Origin: Kineobactrum sediminis
GTDB taxonomy: Bacteria > Pseudomonadota > Gammaproteobacteria > Pseudomonadales > Halieaceae
DNA length: 64,000 bases
Direction of reading: 5' to 3'
Assembly (NCBI RefSeq): GCF_002868715.1
Contig: NZ_PKLZ01000013.1
Coordinates: 51,668-115,667 of the forward strand
Shown here: positions 7,046-15,781 of the stretch, in pieces
Numbering within the stretch: the stretch's first letter is position 1
Layout: every line of letters starts with the position of its first letter
Notes under the pieces: model-generated
Databases searched by the model: none
The model's input: the letters and a program-made list of their open reading frames with translations, nothing else
Told to the model about the DNA's origin: nothing
Position numbers and translations under genes: made by a program

Positions 7046-7531
7046 ATGAAACTCGAAGCTTCCTGTCATTGTGGCGCGGTGCGGTTCAGCTGCGACAGCG
7101 TGGCGCCCTATCCGTTCATGTACTGCTACTGCAGCATCTGCCGTAAAACGGCGGGCGCCGGCGGCTTCTCCATCAATCTGCATGCCGACGCCGACTCGCT
7201 CGTAGTTGAGGGTGAGGAGTCGATCAATGTTTATCGGCCCTATATGGATCATCCAAAGCGGGACGAGCGCAGCCCCGGCGAGCGGCGTTTCTGCAAGCAC
7301 TGCGGCAGCATGATGTGGGCCTTCGATCCGCGCTGGCCGGCACTGATCCATCCCTTTGCCTCGGTCATCGACAGCCCCCTGCCCGAGCCGCCTGAGCGAT
7401 ATCACATCCTGCTGGATTCAAAACCCGGCTGGGTACCGGTGCCCGCGGGCGACGGCGAATGCCGCTTCGATCATTATCCGGACTGTTCGCTGCTGGACTG
7501 GCACCGCAGGCACGGACTGGCAGAGGAATAG
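7046..7531 (+). CDS. GFA/CENP-V-family zinc protein
   Basis: This 161-residue protein belongs to the Mss4-like GFA family, named after glutathione-dependent formaldehyde-activating enzyme, although most members are of unknown function. The zinc ligands are visible: CHCG near residues 7-10, CYCSIC (about 27-32) and CKHCG near 80-84. There is no signal peptide, so it is cytoplasmic. It follows an AT-rich gap and converges with the MFS gene that ends at 7556. Glutathione or formaldehyde involvement is only the family's name and is not shown by context. Confidence 0.8.
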   Translation: MKLEASCHCGAVRFSCDSVAPYPFMYCYCSICRKTAGAGGFSINLHADADSLVVEGEESINVYRPYMDHPKRDERSPGERRFCKHCGSMMWAFDPRWPALIHPFASVIDSPLPEPPERYHILLDSKPGWVPVPAGDGECRFDHYPDCSLLDWHRRHGLAEE

Positions 7532-7555
7532 GCGAAACTGCAGCTGCTGGCGAAC

Positions 7556-8650
7556 TCAAACCGGGTCACTTCCCGGCAAGGCCCGGCTTGCCCGGCCAAA
7601 CAACACCGTCGCAATCAGCCCGATAACAGCAAACCCCGCCACGACCCCAAATACATGCTGGTGGCCCGCGGCCCCGGGAGAGGAATCGATAAGCCAGCCC
7701 ATCAGCGGACCCATGAAGATATCCGGTGTGAAGCCGACAAAAGACACCACGCCCACCGCAGTGCCGGTCCGTATTAGCGGGACATTGCCCTCACCGAAAA
7801 TGGCGAAATACAGGCCGCGCAAACCATAGATACCCGCACTGGTACCCGCGATGGTCGCCAGCAACAGCCACGGCAGTCCGGGCACGATCAAACCGGCCGC
7901 GATCGCCCCGCTGCCCAACATGACGACGGCAAAACTCAACAACAGCATGACCGAACCACTGAACCGGTCCGCCAGCAATCCCGCACCGATGGCCGCGACC
8001 GGGCGCATCCAGAACGAGACAGTGGCGATAGTGGCGGCCTCCACCTCGTTGTAACCGAAGGCGTCCCTGGCATACAGGGAAAAACCATCGGTGCTTTTGT
8101 AGGCCACGTAGGCACAGAGCACGATGACCGACTGGCACCAGACCGTAGGCATGGCCATGACTTGCCGCAGGCCCCGCAAACTATCCCGGGTACCGGCCAG
8201 GGTATCGCTCCGCGGCGTCGGCGGCACGAACAGCCAGACCAGCAGCGCCGACAGGACACACATCCCGGAAAATCCCTGGATGATTGTAGCCAGTGCCTGC
8301 TCGCGCTGGGCGAGGGTCGCGGTTTCCACATCCGCCGGCAACAGGGCCGCGAACACCAGAACCGATACCGACGCCATGACCGCCGCGAACAGTCCGCGGC
8401 CGCCGTCCAGCAGGCCAAAGGTCCTGCCCTGGTGAACACTGCCCAGCTCCCGGGTGGTTTTGATCAGGGCCCCCCAGAACAGCAGGATGGTGGTCAGTCC
8501 CCAGAATCCGTAGAGCAGGGTCAGCACGCCGATGGGCGGTATGGTGGCCATGACTACCCCGCCGAGGGAAGTCGCCAGCAATGCCGCCACCAGCAGGTTG
8601 CGGGCGGAAAAGCGGTCCGCCAGCGGGCCGCCGGCGAAGTAGGACACCAT
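7556..8650 (-). CDS. MFS transporter, 5' end defective
   Basis: This is a multi-spanning major-facilitator permease, with repeated hydrophobic helices and the loop-2-like motif GGPLADRFSARNL near the frame's first ATG. That ATG at 8648-8650 is too late. The same frame stays open 73 codons further up to 8869 and clearly encodes the first membrane helix (FLALAALIIAGEAIFLLPFVLS), yet contains no ATG, GTG or TTG that could start it. A stop precedes it, and an ATG at 8857-8859 is in another frame. Either the true start was lost by frameshift or mutation, or an unusual codon is used. The 5' flank is occupied by a higB fragment. The substrate is unknown. Confidence 0.7.
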   Translation of the reverse strand: MVSYFAGGPLADRFSARNLLVAALLATSLGGVVMATIPPIGVLTLLYGFWGLTTILLFWGALIKTTRELGSVHQGRTFGLLDGGRGLFAAVMASVSVLVFAALLPADVETATLAQREQALATIIQGFSGMCVLSALLVWLFVPPTPRSDTLAGTRDSLRGLRQVMAMPTVWCQSVIVLCAYVAYKSTDGFSLYARDAFGYNEVEAATIATVSFWMRPVAAIGAGLLADRFSGSVMLLLSFAVVMLGSGAIAAGLIVPGLPWLLLATIAGTSAGIYGLRGLYFAIFGEGNVPLIRTGTAVGVVSFVGFTPDIFMGPLMGWLIDSSPGAAGHQHVFGVVAGFAVIGLIATVLFGRASRALPGSDPV

Positions 8651-8902
8651 GGCGATGACGCCATACAGGGAAAACGCGGTGCCGAGCTGAAGATTGGTGA
8701 TGCCGAAAATGTCGATGAAGGTGGGACGGAAAATGCGCGACAGGACGAAGGGCAGCAGAAAGATGGCCTCACCGGCAATGATGAGGGCGGCGAGCGCCAG
8801 GAAACCGGAATTTCCACGGACTCTGTCCCTGGTTGTCTTAATGGCAGAGATAACAACACCTGTTTTTATTCATTTGGTATGTCCCGGACTCACCGGATGT
8901 CT

Positions 8903-9046
8903 CGGAACTTCCAGATCCGGTAATCCCGTTGCATCTTGCAAATAGAGGAGTTTGCGCCTGGCGATTCTCAGAATTTCGTTTGGAAACCATCCTGTTGATT
9001 TGCTCTTCTTATCATACAAGAGGTCTCGGTCGATAACACTGACAAT
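8903..9046 (-). pseudogene. higB N-terminal fragment
   Basis: In frame on the minus strand one reads IVSVIDRDLLYDKKSKST, then WFPNEILRIARRKLLYLQDATGLPDLEVP, after which similarity stops. This is the N-terminal half of the same HigB lineage as 1899-2213 (FYDRKSKSTRSFPAELRR, ARRKLLYL). It lacks the catalytic C-terminal half, and no antitoxin is present. It includes the N-terminal residues that the 1899-2213 copy has lost. It abuts the broken 5' end of the MFS gene. Confidence 0.7.
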
Positions 9047-9116
9047 GGCGACGGGCTCTATCGCATTCTCCAGTGTATGATGAAGAGCCTGACCGAAACA
9101 ACCAAAGGCCCCATCC

Positions 9117-10496
9117 ATGTCCGTCCGCACTGGTGAACAGCCCGAAGGTTTCCGCGTTTACCTGCGGCCCCGGGTACTGGGCATGCTGCTTCTCGGTTTC
9201 TCCGCCGGGCTGCCACTGCTGCTGGTGGGTGGGACATTCAGCGCCTGGTTGCGCGACATCGGTGTCGAGTTGACGGCGATCGGCTTTCTCAGCTGGGTGG
9301 GGATTGCGCATTCCATCAAGGTGCTATGGGCGCCGGTAGTGGATCGGGCCCCTCTGCCCCTGTTATCCCGGCTGCTGGGTCGGCGCCGGGCCTGGATGCT
9401 CGCCGCGCAGATCACCATCGCCGTGTCGCTGGCCGGTATGGCACTGACCAACCCGCTGGAGAATCTCTGGCTGGTGGCGGTGTTTGCCGTGCTATCGGCT
9501 TTTGGGTCCGCCACACAGGACGTGGCCATCGATGCCTACCGGGTGGAGGCCGAAGCCCGCCACCGTCAGGCGGCCATGGCCGCCACCTATGTCACCGGTT
9601 ACCGGGTGGCCCTGCTGGCCGCCGGCGCCGGCGCACTGCACGTTGCCAACATCGGCAGTTGGAATCTTGCTTACGGCGCCATGGCTGCGCTGATGGGAGT
9701 GGGCATGCTGACCACGCTGATCATCCGCGAGCCGGCGGTCACCATCGACCGGGCCACCGCCATCCTCGAAAAAAGGGTCACCGACTATCTGGATGACACC
9801 GATCACCAGGGAATGCGTCGGGATCTGACCGCCTGGTTTATCGGCGCCGTGATCTGCCCGTTTGCTGACTTCTTCAAACGCTACGGGATGGCTGCCGTGG
9901 TAGTGCTGTTGTTTATCGGTACGTTTCGTATCAGCGATATTTTCATGGGGGTACTGGCCAATCCGTTCTATCTGGACCTGGGATTCAGTAAAGCCGAAAT
10001 CGCCAATGTGGCGGCTGCCTTTGGCCTGGCGATGACGCTGATCGGCGCCGCCCTGGGCGGCGTGCTGGTGGCGCGCTTCGGTATCGCCCCCCTGTTGATC
10101 GGGACTGCCCTGATGGCGCCAGTCACCAACTTGACGTTTTCCTGGCTGGCGCTGATCGGCCCGGAAACCTACGGGCTGGTCATCGCCATCATTGCCGACA
10201 ACATCACCGGCGGCATGGCCATCTCGGTATTGATCGCCTATCTGTCCAGCCTGACCAACACCGCCTACACTGCCACCCAGTACGCGCTGTTCAGCTCGGT
10301 GATGACCCTGCCCGGCCAGTTCCTCGGCGGTTTCACCGGCATCCTGGCCGCCAGCGTCGGCTGGTTCTGGTTCTTTGTGACCGCCGCGATTCTCGGGCTG
10401 CCGGCGTTTCTGTTGGCAATTCTGTTGCTGCGGATCGCCCACCCCGACCAGGTTGAGCGTCCCGGCATGCGAGACGATAACAGCGCGGTTCCCTGA
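9117..10496 (+). CDS. ampG: AmpG-family muropeptide permease
   Basis: This is a 459-residue inner-membrane MFS protein of the AmpG type, which imports GlcNAc-anhydroMurNAc peptides for cell-wall recycling. It shows the family signature FSAGLPLLLVGGTFSAWLRD in the first helix, followed by SWVGIAHSIKVLWAPVVDR and ATQDVAIDAYRVE, all characteristic of AmpG. About 12 helices are expected, with a central cytoplasmic loop around ITIDRATAILEKR-like sequence. It starts inside the region holding the higB remnant on the other strand and converges with the small Cys-rich gene. No beta-lactamase or ampD gene is nearby. Confidence 0.9.
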   Translation: MSVRTGEQPEGFRVYLRPRVLGMLLLGFSAGLPLLLVGGTFSAWLRDIGVELTAIGFLSWVGIAHSIKVLWAPVVDRAPLPLLSRLLGRRRAWMLAAQITIAVSLAGMALTNPLENLWLVAVFAVLSAFGSATQDVAIDAYRVEAEARHRQAAMAATYVTGYRVALLAAGAGALHVANIGSWNLAYGAMAALMGVGMLTTLIIREPAVTIDRATAILEKRVTDYLDDTDHQGMRRDLTAWFIGAVICPFADFFKRYGMAAVVVLLFIGTFRISDIFMGVLANPFYLDLGFSKAEIANVAAAFGLAMTLIGAALGGVLVARFGIAPLLIGTALMAPVTNLTFSWLALIGPETYGLVIAIIADNITGGMAISVLIAYLSSLTNTAYTATQYALFSSVMTLPGQFLGGFTGILAASVGWFWFFVTAAILGLPAFLLAILLLRIAHPDQVERPGMRDDNSAVP

Positions 10497-10555
10497 ATCC
10501 TCGGGCGCGAATCGGGGCATTTGCAGGTATTATTCCCCCGGCCGCGATGACACCA

Positions 10556-10642
10556 TCACTGCTGTGGCTGCGTGCTCTTCGCCATGCAGGTATTCACTTC
10601 GGCACAGAATGGGCACGTGTCTTCACCGTCGACCGCTGTCAT
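10556..10642 (-). pseudogene. short Cys-rich CWC-like gene ending at a TGA in place of the first CWC cysteine
   Basis: An ATG at 10640-10642 with a strong GGGAGG ribosome-binding site begins MTAVDGEDTCPFCAEVNTC, the CPxC..xxxC start of small cysteine-rich CWC-family proteins. After 28 codons the frame meets TGA, and the next codons are Trp-Cys-His. The TGA therefore sits where these proteins have the first Cys of their CWC motif; a Cys-Lys-Cys-Pro follows 9 codons later in the same frame. The gene lies upstream of rsuA's end, 17 bases from its stop, in the same direction. I read it as a nonsense-mutated family member. A genuine 28-residue peptide is possible. Confidence 0.45.
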
Positions 10643-10659
10643 GGACAAACCTCCCGATG

Positions 10660-11382
10660 TCACGTTCCGAAAACCTGACGCGATATTTCTGCCAGCTCAC
10701 TTGCGCCAACCGGCCTGGCGGCGCCCGGTTCCAGATCACCCAGGCATACAGGCCCTACCGAGACGCGGTGCAGCGCGAGCACCTTGTTCTGGAACGCACC
10801 GAACATGCGCTTGACCTGGTGATACTTGCCCTCGACCAGCGACAGCCTGGCCCGGTACGCGGAGAGTATCTCCAACCGGGCCGGCAGTGTGGTGATGCCT
10901 TCATAGGCAAAGTAAATGCCAGACTGAAACGCAGCCACGTATTCCCCGCTCAAGGGCTCGGATACACTCACCTCATAGGTCTTGGGGAGTTTCGTCTGCG
11001 GCGAGCTGATCCGGCGTGACCACGCCCCGTCATTCGTCAGCAGTACCAGGCCCGTGGTATTGAAGTCCAGCCGCCCGGCAATATGCAGCTCATCCTTGCG
11101 GGGGTGCTGAACCAGATCCAGTATCGTCGGGTGCTTGGTGTCCTTTGTCGCACTGAGCACACCCGCGGGCTTGTTCAAGGCCAGATAGACCGGCTGCTCG
11201 CTCTGCAGGCAGACACCATCCAGCTCAACGCGGGTGAACTTCGTCACCGCCTGCTGAACCGAATCCGCCACAATGCCATCCAGCACTATCCGCCGTTGTG
11301 CCAGCAACAGGCGAGTGTCTGCCATGGAGCAATCACTGTTCTGGCTGATAAAACGATCGAGCCTGGTGGTATAGGGCTTCAT
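10660..11382 (-). CDS. rsuA: 16S rRNA pseudouridine(516) synthase-type enzyme
   Basis: This 240-residue RsuA/RluE-family pseudouridine synthase has an N-terminal S4-like RNA-binding part (TRLDRFISQNSDCSMADTRLLL) and the catalytic block HIAGRLDFNTTGLVLLTNDG, where Asp in GRLD is the catalytic residue. The C-terminal part includes YEVSV and EGKYHQVKRMF. The predicted role is modification of 16S rRNA; RsuA is more likely than RluE by length and S4 domain, though I cannot separate them fully. The frame is open to 11562, but the chosen ATG starts the family's normal N-terminus. A dispersed repeat lies 19 bp upstream, in frame, and reads CYNARPDP. The CWC-like gene follows. Confidence 0.88.
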   Translation of the reverse strand: MKPYTTRLDRFISQNSDCSMADTRLLLAQRRIVLDGIVADSVQQAVTKFTRVELDGVCLQSEQPVYLALNKPAGVLSATKDTKHPTILDLVQHPRKDELHIAGRLDFNTTGLVLLTNDGAWSRRISSPQTKLPKTYEVSVSEPLSGEYVAAFQSGIYFAYEGITTLPARLEILSAYRARLSLVEGKYHQVKRMFGAFQNKVLALHRVSVGPVCLGDLEPGAARPVGASELAEISRQVFGT

Positions 11383-11400
11383 GACAGACTGGCGAACCGC

Positions 11401-11425
11401 GGGGTCAGGTCTCGCATTGTAACAT
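11401..11425 (+). repeat. dispersed 25-bp repeat, forward copy
   Basis: This copy has one change (GTAACAT for GTAGCAT). It lies immediately upstream of the rsuA start on the opposite strand, where a promoter or ribosome-binding region would be expected. Confidence 0.8.
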
Positions 11426-11573
11426 CCACTCACCCAGCCCAAGAAGATCAGGTACCGATCCCCCTCAATGAAAAACGAAATCTCCTTGAGCAAGACTGAT
11501 CCAGGGTCGATAGTGATATGACGAAATCGTCGACTTGAGCCTTCCCCAATTACGCTGCGCATTTATTGTTGCA

Positions 11574-11592
11574 AATGAGAACCATTCGTATT
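11574..11592. promoter_or_regulatory. Fur box
   Basis: AATGAGAACCATTCGTATT matches the AATGAGAATNATTNTCATT form of the ferric-uptake-regulator site at all but about three defined positions. It lies 37 bp upstream of the gene at 11629, placing that gene under probable iron repression. Confidence 0.6.
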
Positions 11593-11628
11593 AATGTCAG
11601 GCCATCCAACCACATTGGGAGATTTCAA

Positions 11629-12087
11629 ATGAAATTACGCTTTGTCTGTAGCACACACCGCAGTTGGCTAGAGTCTGATATCGGAGCGACCCAGGCTTGC
11701 TGGCTGAGTAGTTATAATCAGGCTCTTGGTTTGTCTAATGCGCTGGAAACAATCAAAGCGGTGAATTATGCCGGTTCTGCACTGGAAGCCGCTGAGCTGC
11801 TCATCTTCACCCATGGCCGGCATGGCGCGGGGGACATTCAGCGTTTCATTGATTCCGCAGTGCTACTGTGCCACACCCTGAGCGGGATCGAGCAGCCGCG
11901 TCTGGTATGCGGCGTCATCGGTGGCTCTATTGCGCGGCTGCAGGAGTTAATGCTGCAAGGCATCGAGCGCACAACGGTGCTTCAGGGTTGCCAACGCCTG
12001 CTCACAGTGGCTGAGGAGTCGCCGTTGCAAAGCCAGGTGATTTCCCGCGGGGAGCTGACATTCCCGTCAATCCGGAACGTGCATTGA
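11629..12087 (+). CDS. hypothetical protein, probably iron-regulated
   Basis: This encodes 152 residues from the ATG at 11629, preceded by a GGGAG ribosome-binding site. I do not recognise the family. It is a soluble mixed alpha/beta sequence with no signal peptide. It has four visible Cys (in VCSTH, ACWLS, LLCHT and VCGV contexts, plus QGC) and several His, so metal or cofactor binding is conceivable. It stands alone. The Fur-like site directly upstream is the only functional clue: expression should rise under iron starvation. Base composition is slightly AT-richer than the flanks. Confidence 0.65.
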   Translation: MKLRFVCSTHRSWLESDIGATQACWLSSYNQALGLSNALETIKAVNYAGSALEAAELLIFTHGRHGAGDIQRFIDSAVLLCHTLSGIEQPRLVCGVIGGSIARLQELMLQGIERTTVLQGCQRLLTVAEESPLQSQVISRGELTFPSIRNVH

Positions 12088-12212
12088 GGCAAAATCGCCA
12101 CCGTCCTCATGCATGCAGCGGTGTAATACGTCACCGCCCGTTTGCGCGTTGTAGTGACGTGGACGCAGCCGCTTGCACAATATGTGTTCAAGCTAAAGCG
12201 GCATCCCTCGCT

Positions 12213-12509
12213 TCAGCTCGACTGATAGGTCCTGCACATGGCGGAGGATTCCACTGAACCGACACTTATCTCATCGGCCTGGCATTCATAATCATCGTTG
12301 AACCGGCAGCCGGTAACCTTGCAGGCACCAACACCAGCTGTATTCCGGTTCCTGGCGTGTCGACTGGCGACGTAGAAGGTGTCGCAATTGGGTGTGGCGC
12401 CATCGCCTACGGTAATTGCCCTGGCGTTGCAGGCGCTTTCAAGATTGTAGACACATTCCGAGACCTGACACCCCTTCACCCGGGGCATTTCCACTGCGAT
12501 ATTGGCCAT
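12213..12509 (-). CDS. DUF1540-type cysteine-rich protein
   Basis: This 98-residue protein has two similar cysteine-rich halves. The first reads VKGCQVSECVYNLESACNA and the second CKVTGCRFNDDYECQA, each followed by a later Cys (NCDTF, MCRTY). This is the pattern of DUF1540, small proteins with paired Cys quartets thought to bind metal. There is no signal peptide. A GGGAGA ribosome-binding site precedes the ATG. No operon partner exists. The function is unknown. Confidence 0.8.
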   Translation of the reverse strand: MANIAVEMPRVKGCQVSECVYNLESACNARAITVGDGATPNCDTFYVASRHARNRNTAGVGACKVTGCRFNDDYECQADEISVGSVESSAMCRTYQSS

Positions 12510-12673
12510 GACAGTTTCTCCCTGTGGCTTTCCGGCCCTTGAACAGACCGCATTACTGTGGGTTTTTCTGAGTAAAGCACGGACAAGGTATTCCCTTATT
12601 GACTGCGATCAATTACGCGGTCTTAATTTCCCTACCCTCATGGTTGAATAACCGCGATATCGCGTAGCCCTGG

Positions 12674-13984
12674 TTAATCGGGGCTATGGGCTTCATTGCC
12701 TTTTATCTGGGGAACTGTGAGCATCAGCAGGAAACCGGCCAGCAGGAACAGCAGGATGGTGCTCATGCCCCAGCGCTGGCTGCCTGTTGCCGCCGTCACT
12801 GCGCCCACCAGCAGCGGGCCGGCAAAGGCCGTGGCCTTGCCGGAAAAAGCAAACAATCCGAACATCTGCGCCCGCAGGTGTTCGGGCGCTGCCCGCCCCA
12901 GATAAGAGCGGCTGGCGGATTGCAGTGGACCGACAAAAATGCCGAGCAGCATACCGAAGGTCCAGAACCAGGTTATATCCTGAACCAATAGAATTGCGGC
13001 GCAACTTGAGGTCAGGCCCGTCAGCGCCAGTAATACCGTGTTGCGGCCGCCAATGGCATCGTCCACCCAGGAAAACGCCAGCGCGCCCAGCCCGGCTGTG
13101 ACATTGAGGGCAATGCCGAACTCCAATACCTCGGTGGTGCTCATATTGAATGTGCCGGCGGCGTAGACGCCGCCAAAGGTAAAAATGGTTGCCAGGCCGT
13201 CAGTGTAGAGCAGGCGGGCGATAAGAAAGCGCACGATATGCCGATACTTACGGACATTGACCAGAGATTCTTTCAGTTGGCCGAGCCCTTCCCGGGTGGA
13301 TCGCCAGGCGGTGAGTCCGGATTTGGGTCGGTCTGGCGTAAAGAAAAAGATCGGCAGCGCAAACAAAAGATACCAGACGGCCACCAGCACGAAGGTGGCC
13401 CGTACATGCTCGGCTTCTTCTCGGTCGAACCCCCACAAAGCGGGGTCGGCCTCGACAAAACCGAAGAGCGCGATCACCAGGCTAACAACGCCGCCAACAT
13501 AACCCAATCCCCAGCCCCAGCCGGACCAGCGACCGATATTCTCTGAGGTCGTCAGCTCCGGAAGCATGGAATTATAGAAAATGAACGCAAACTCCGCTCC
13601 CAGAATGGCCATGCCGACCCAGAAGGCCGCCCACCAGAAATCGCTGATGTCCGGGCGAACAAACCAGAGCATGGCACAGGCGATGACGCACAGAAGCGTA
13701 AAAACGATAAGCCATGGCTTGCGGCGGCCCGATTTGTCGGCGATGGATCCGAGAACAGGCGCCAGTATCGCGACCACTATACCGGCAACACCGACAATAT
13801 TGCCCCAGTATTCGGTGCCGGCCACCTCGTCATCAATGACACCCTGGGAGAAGTAGCGGGCGAAAACGAAGGTCAGAATGATGGTGAAAAAAGCGCTATT
13901 AGCCCAGTCATAAAGAGCCCAGGACCACAAGGCGATCGGTTTGACCGGTTGCGGCGTGATTCCGGTTTGCGGGTCTGAGGTCAT
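12674..13984 (-). CDS. UMF1/Atg22-family MFS transporter
   Basis: This is a 436-residue multi-helix membrane protein from the ATG at 13984; the frame extends to 14173, but those residues have no family match. It carries the UMF1-family start WSWALYDWANSAFFTIILTFVF, the loop LGSIADKSGRRKPW, and FIFYNSMLPELTT, typical of bacterial relatives of yeast vacuolar effluxer Atg22. About 11-12 helices are expected. The substrates of bacterial members are not established; amino acids are suggested by the yeast protein. It is divergent from the polyphosphate phosphotransferase, with about 240 bp between starts. Confidence 0.85.
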   Translation of the reverse strand: MTSDPQTGITPQPVKPIALWSWALYDWANSAFFTIILTFVFARYFSQGVIDDEVAGTEYWGNIVGVAGIVVAILAPVLGSIADKSGRRKPWLIVFTLLCVIACAMLWFVRPDISDFWWAAFWVGMAILGAEFAFIFYNSMLPELTTSENIGRWSGWGWGLGYVGGVVSLVIALFGFVEADPALWGFDREEAEHVRATFVLVAVWYLLFALPIFFFTPDRPKSGLTAWRSTREGLGQLKESLVNVRKYRHIVRFLIARLLYTDGLATIFTFGGVYAAGTFNMSTTEVLEFGIALNVTAGLGALAFSWVDDAIGGRNTVLLALTGLTSSCAAILLVQDITWFWTFGMLLGIFVGPLQSASRSYLGRAAPEHLRAQMFGLFAFSGKATAFAGPLLVGAVTAATGSQRWGMSTILLFLLAGFLLMLTVPQIKGNEAHSPD

Positions 13985-14226
13985 GTCGCAGGTTCCGTTC
14001 GCAGTTCGGATCAAGAATGAGAGACCAGATAACTTAAGCATACACGTTGTCAGGCTCCAGGCTATCAACCAGTATGAGCCAAGCGTTCCGGGTTTGAGTT
14101 TGATATCCTGAGAAACCGTGACTGAGACCACGTCGATACGGGAACCCGCGCTGGGGCGGCACAGTCCATTCAATGGATGCCGGATTTCGCGACCCGGTAT
14201 CAGATCAGCGGAGTATTGACGGTAAA

Positions 14227-15759
14227 ATGACAGGACTCCAACAGATGTTCGCCTCCGCCAAGATCGGCCGCAGTCTCAGCAAAGAGGCTTACAAGGAAGG
14301 GATCGAGGCACTGCGCACCGAATTGCTCGAGGCGCAGATCGCATTGCGCGAGCGCAATATTCCGGTCTACCTGATCATTGCCGGCATGGAAGGCGCCGGC
14401 AAAGGCCAAGTGGTGAATGCGCTCGACGAATGGCTCGATGCGCGTGGTGTCAGCGTCTACGCGTTCTGGGATGAAAGCGACGAAGAACGGGAGCGTCCGC
14501 GGGCGTGGCGTTTCTGGCGGGCGATGCCCCGACGTGGCGAGATCAGTGTGTTCTTCGGCGGCTGGTATCTGTGGCCGATCGAGCAGCGCTTCGCGGGCGC
14601 CTGGGACGACGCCGCTCTCGACCAGTCCATGAGCGGCGTGCGCGAACTCGAACGGATGCTGATCGACGATGGCGCAGTGATCGTCAAGTGCTGGTATCAC
14701 TTCGCCGAAGATGTGCAGCGGCAACGCCTGAAGGCACTGACGCGCAGCGACCGCAGCCGATGGAAGATGCTGCCGGAGAAATCGCACTTCAGCGAACAGT
14801 ATCAGCAGTTCGAGGAGATCGCCGACCGGGTCGTGCGCAGCACCGACATCGGCCGCGCTCCCTGGCATATAATCGAGGCAACCGATCCCCGCTACCGCGA
14901 CATGACCACTGGCCGGATCCTGCTGAATGCAATCCAGAAAGCCCTGGCCCAGCCACCGCACGCCGATCGCAGGCTCGACGACTCACCGACCAATACCGAT
15001 GACGAGCTGTTGCCGAATTCGCCAGAGACGCGCATCACCCTGCTCGACAGTATCGACCTGAGCCAGACCATCGAGCGCAGCGAATATCGCAAGCGGCTCG
15101 ACGAACTGCAGGCCGAGCTGAATGATCTGGCCTGGCGTGCCTATACGCACAAGATCTCAACCGTACTGGTGTTCGAGGGGGTAGACGCGGCCGGCAAGGG
15201 CGGCGCGATACGTCGTGTCACCCAGGCGGTGGATGCGCGTCTGCGCGAAGTCATTCCGGTCGCGGCGCCGACCGACGAGGAGAACGCGCACCACTACCTG
15301 TGGCGCTTCTGGCGTAATATCCCGCGGGCCGGCCGGATGACAATTTTTGATCGTTCCTGGTATGGCCGGGTGCTGGTGGAACGGGTTGAGGGCTTCACTG
15401 CACCCCCCAACTGGGCACGTGCCTACCGCGAGATCAATGACTTCGAGGAACAGCTCAGCGGCGCCGGCATCATCGTCCAGAAGTTCTGGCTGCAGATCAG
15501 CAAAGACGAGCAGCTGGCGCGCTTCGAGGCACGTGAAAACACGCCCTACAAACGTTACAAGATCACTGATGAAGACCGGCGCAATCGTGAGAAATGGGAC
15601 GAATACCGCGAAGCCGTCAACGAGATGCTGGCACGCACCAGCACGCCACATGCGCCGTGGCACCTGATTGCCGGCAACGACAAACGCTTCGCCCGTATCC
15701 AGGTGCTGGAAACCGTTACCGCCGCCTTGCGCGAAGCCCTGCGGAACAAGGCGGGTTGA
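14227..15759 (+). CDS. pap: polyphosphate:AMP phosphotransferase (two-domain PPK2)
   Basis: This enzyme transfers phosphate from polyphosphate to AMP, making ADP. It is a fused class of PPK2 with two kinase-like domains in tandem. Each has its own P-loop: GMEGAGKG (about residues 53-60) in the N-terminal half and GVDAAGKGG in the C-terminal half, the latter followed by the catalytic-domain blocks LWRFWRNIP, DRSWYGRVLVERVEG and NDFEEQL. In these fusions the C-terminal domain is the canonical active one; the N-terminal half here keeps its P-loop but has the Trp-rich GGWYLWPIEQRF in place of DRSWYGR. The start is the ATG at 14227; the frame opens at 14173. A hairpin follows the stop. Confidence 0.9.
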   Translation: MTGLQQMFASAKIGRSLSKEAYKEGIEALRTELLEAQIALRERNIPVYLIIAGMEGAGKGQVVNALDEWLDARGVSVYAFWDESDEERERPRAWRFWRAMPRRGEISVFFGGWYLWPIEQRFAGAWDDAALDQSMSGVRELERMLIDDGAVIVKCWYHFAEDVQRQRLKALTRSDRSRWKMLPEKSHFSEQYQQFEEIADRVVRSTDIGRAPWHIIEATDPRYRDMTTGRILLNAIQKALAQPPHADRRLDDSPTNTDDELLPNSPETRITLLDSIDLSQTIERSEYRKRLDELQAELNDLAWRAYTHKISTVLVFEGVDAAGKGGAIRRVTQAVDARLREVIPVAAPTDEENAHHYLWRFWRNIPRAGRMTIFDRSWYGRVLVERVEGFTAPPNWARAYREINDFEEQLSGAGIIVQKFWLQISKDEQLARFEARENTPYKRYKITDEDRRNREKWDEYREAVNEMLARTSTPHAPWHLIAGNDKRFARIQVLETVTAALREALRNKAG

Positions 15760-15775
15760 GTCAGTCCGCCTTGTT
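15745..15775 (+). terminator. hairpin at the end of pap
   Basis: AACAAGGCGG and CCGCCTTGTT form a perfect 10-bp stem around an 11-base loop that includes the pap stop codon. Only a TTGTT tail follows, so termination may be weak. Confidence 0.5.
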
Positions 15776-15781
15776 CACTTC

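Noticed and set aside
8162..8923. 253-residue plus-strand frame opposite the MFS gene
   Set aside because: It is hydrophilic Gln/Gly-rich shadow sequence, with no signal of its own.
9492..10520. 342-residue antisense frame over ampG
   Set aside because: It is a Gly/Gln/His-rich shadow of the AmpG coding strand in high-GC DNA, with no domain.
10556..10642. Selenoprotein with in-frame TGA
   Set aside because: No SECIS-like hairpin is evident after the TGA, the family uses Cys, and simple nonsense mutation is the plainer explanation.
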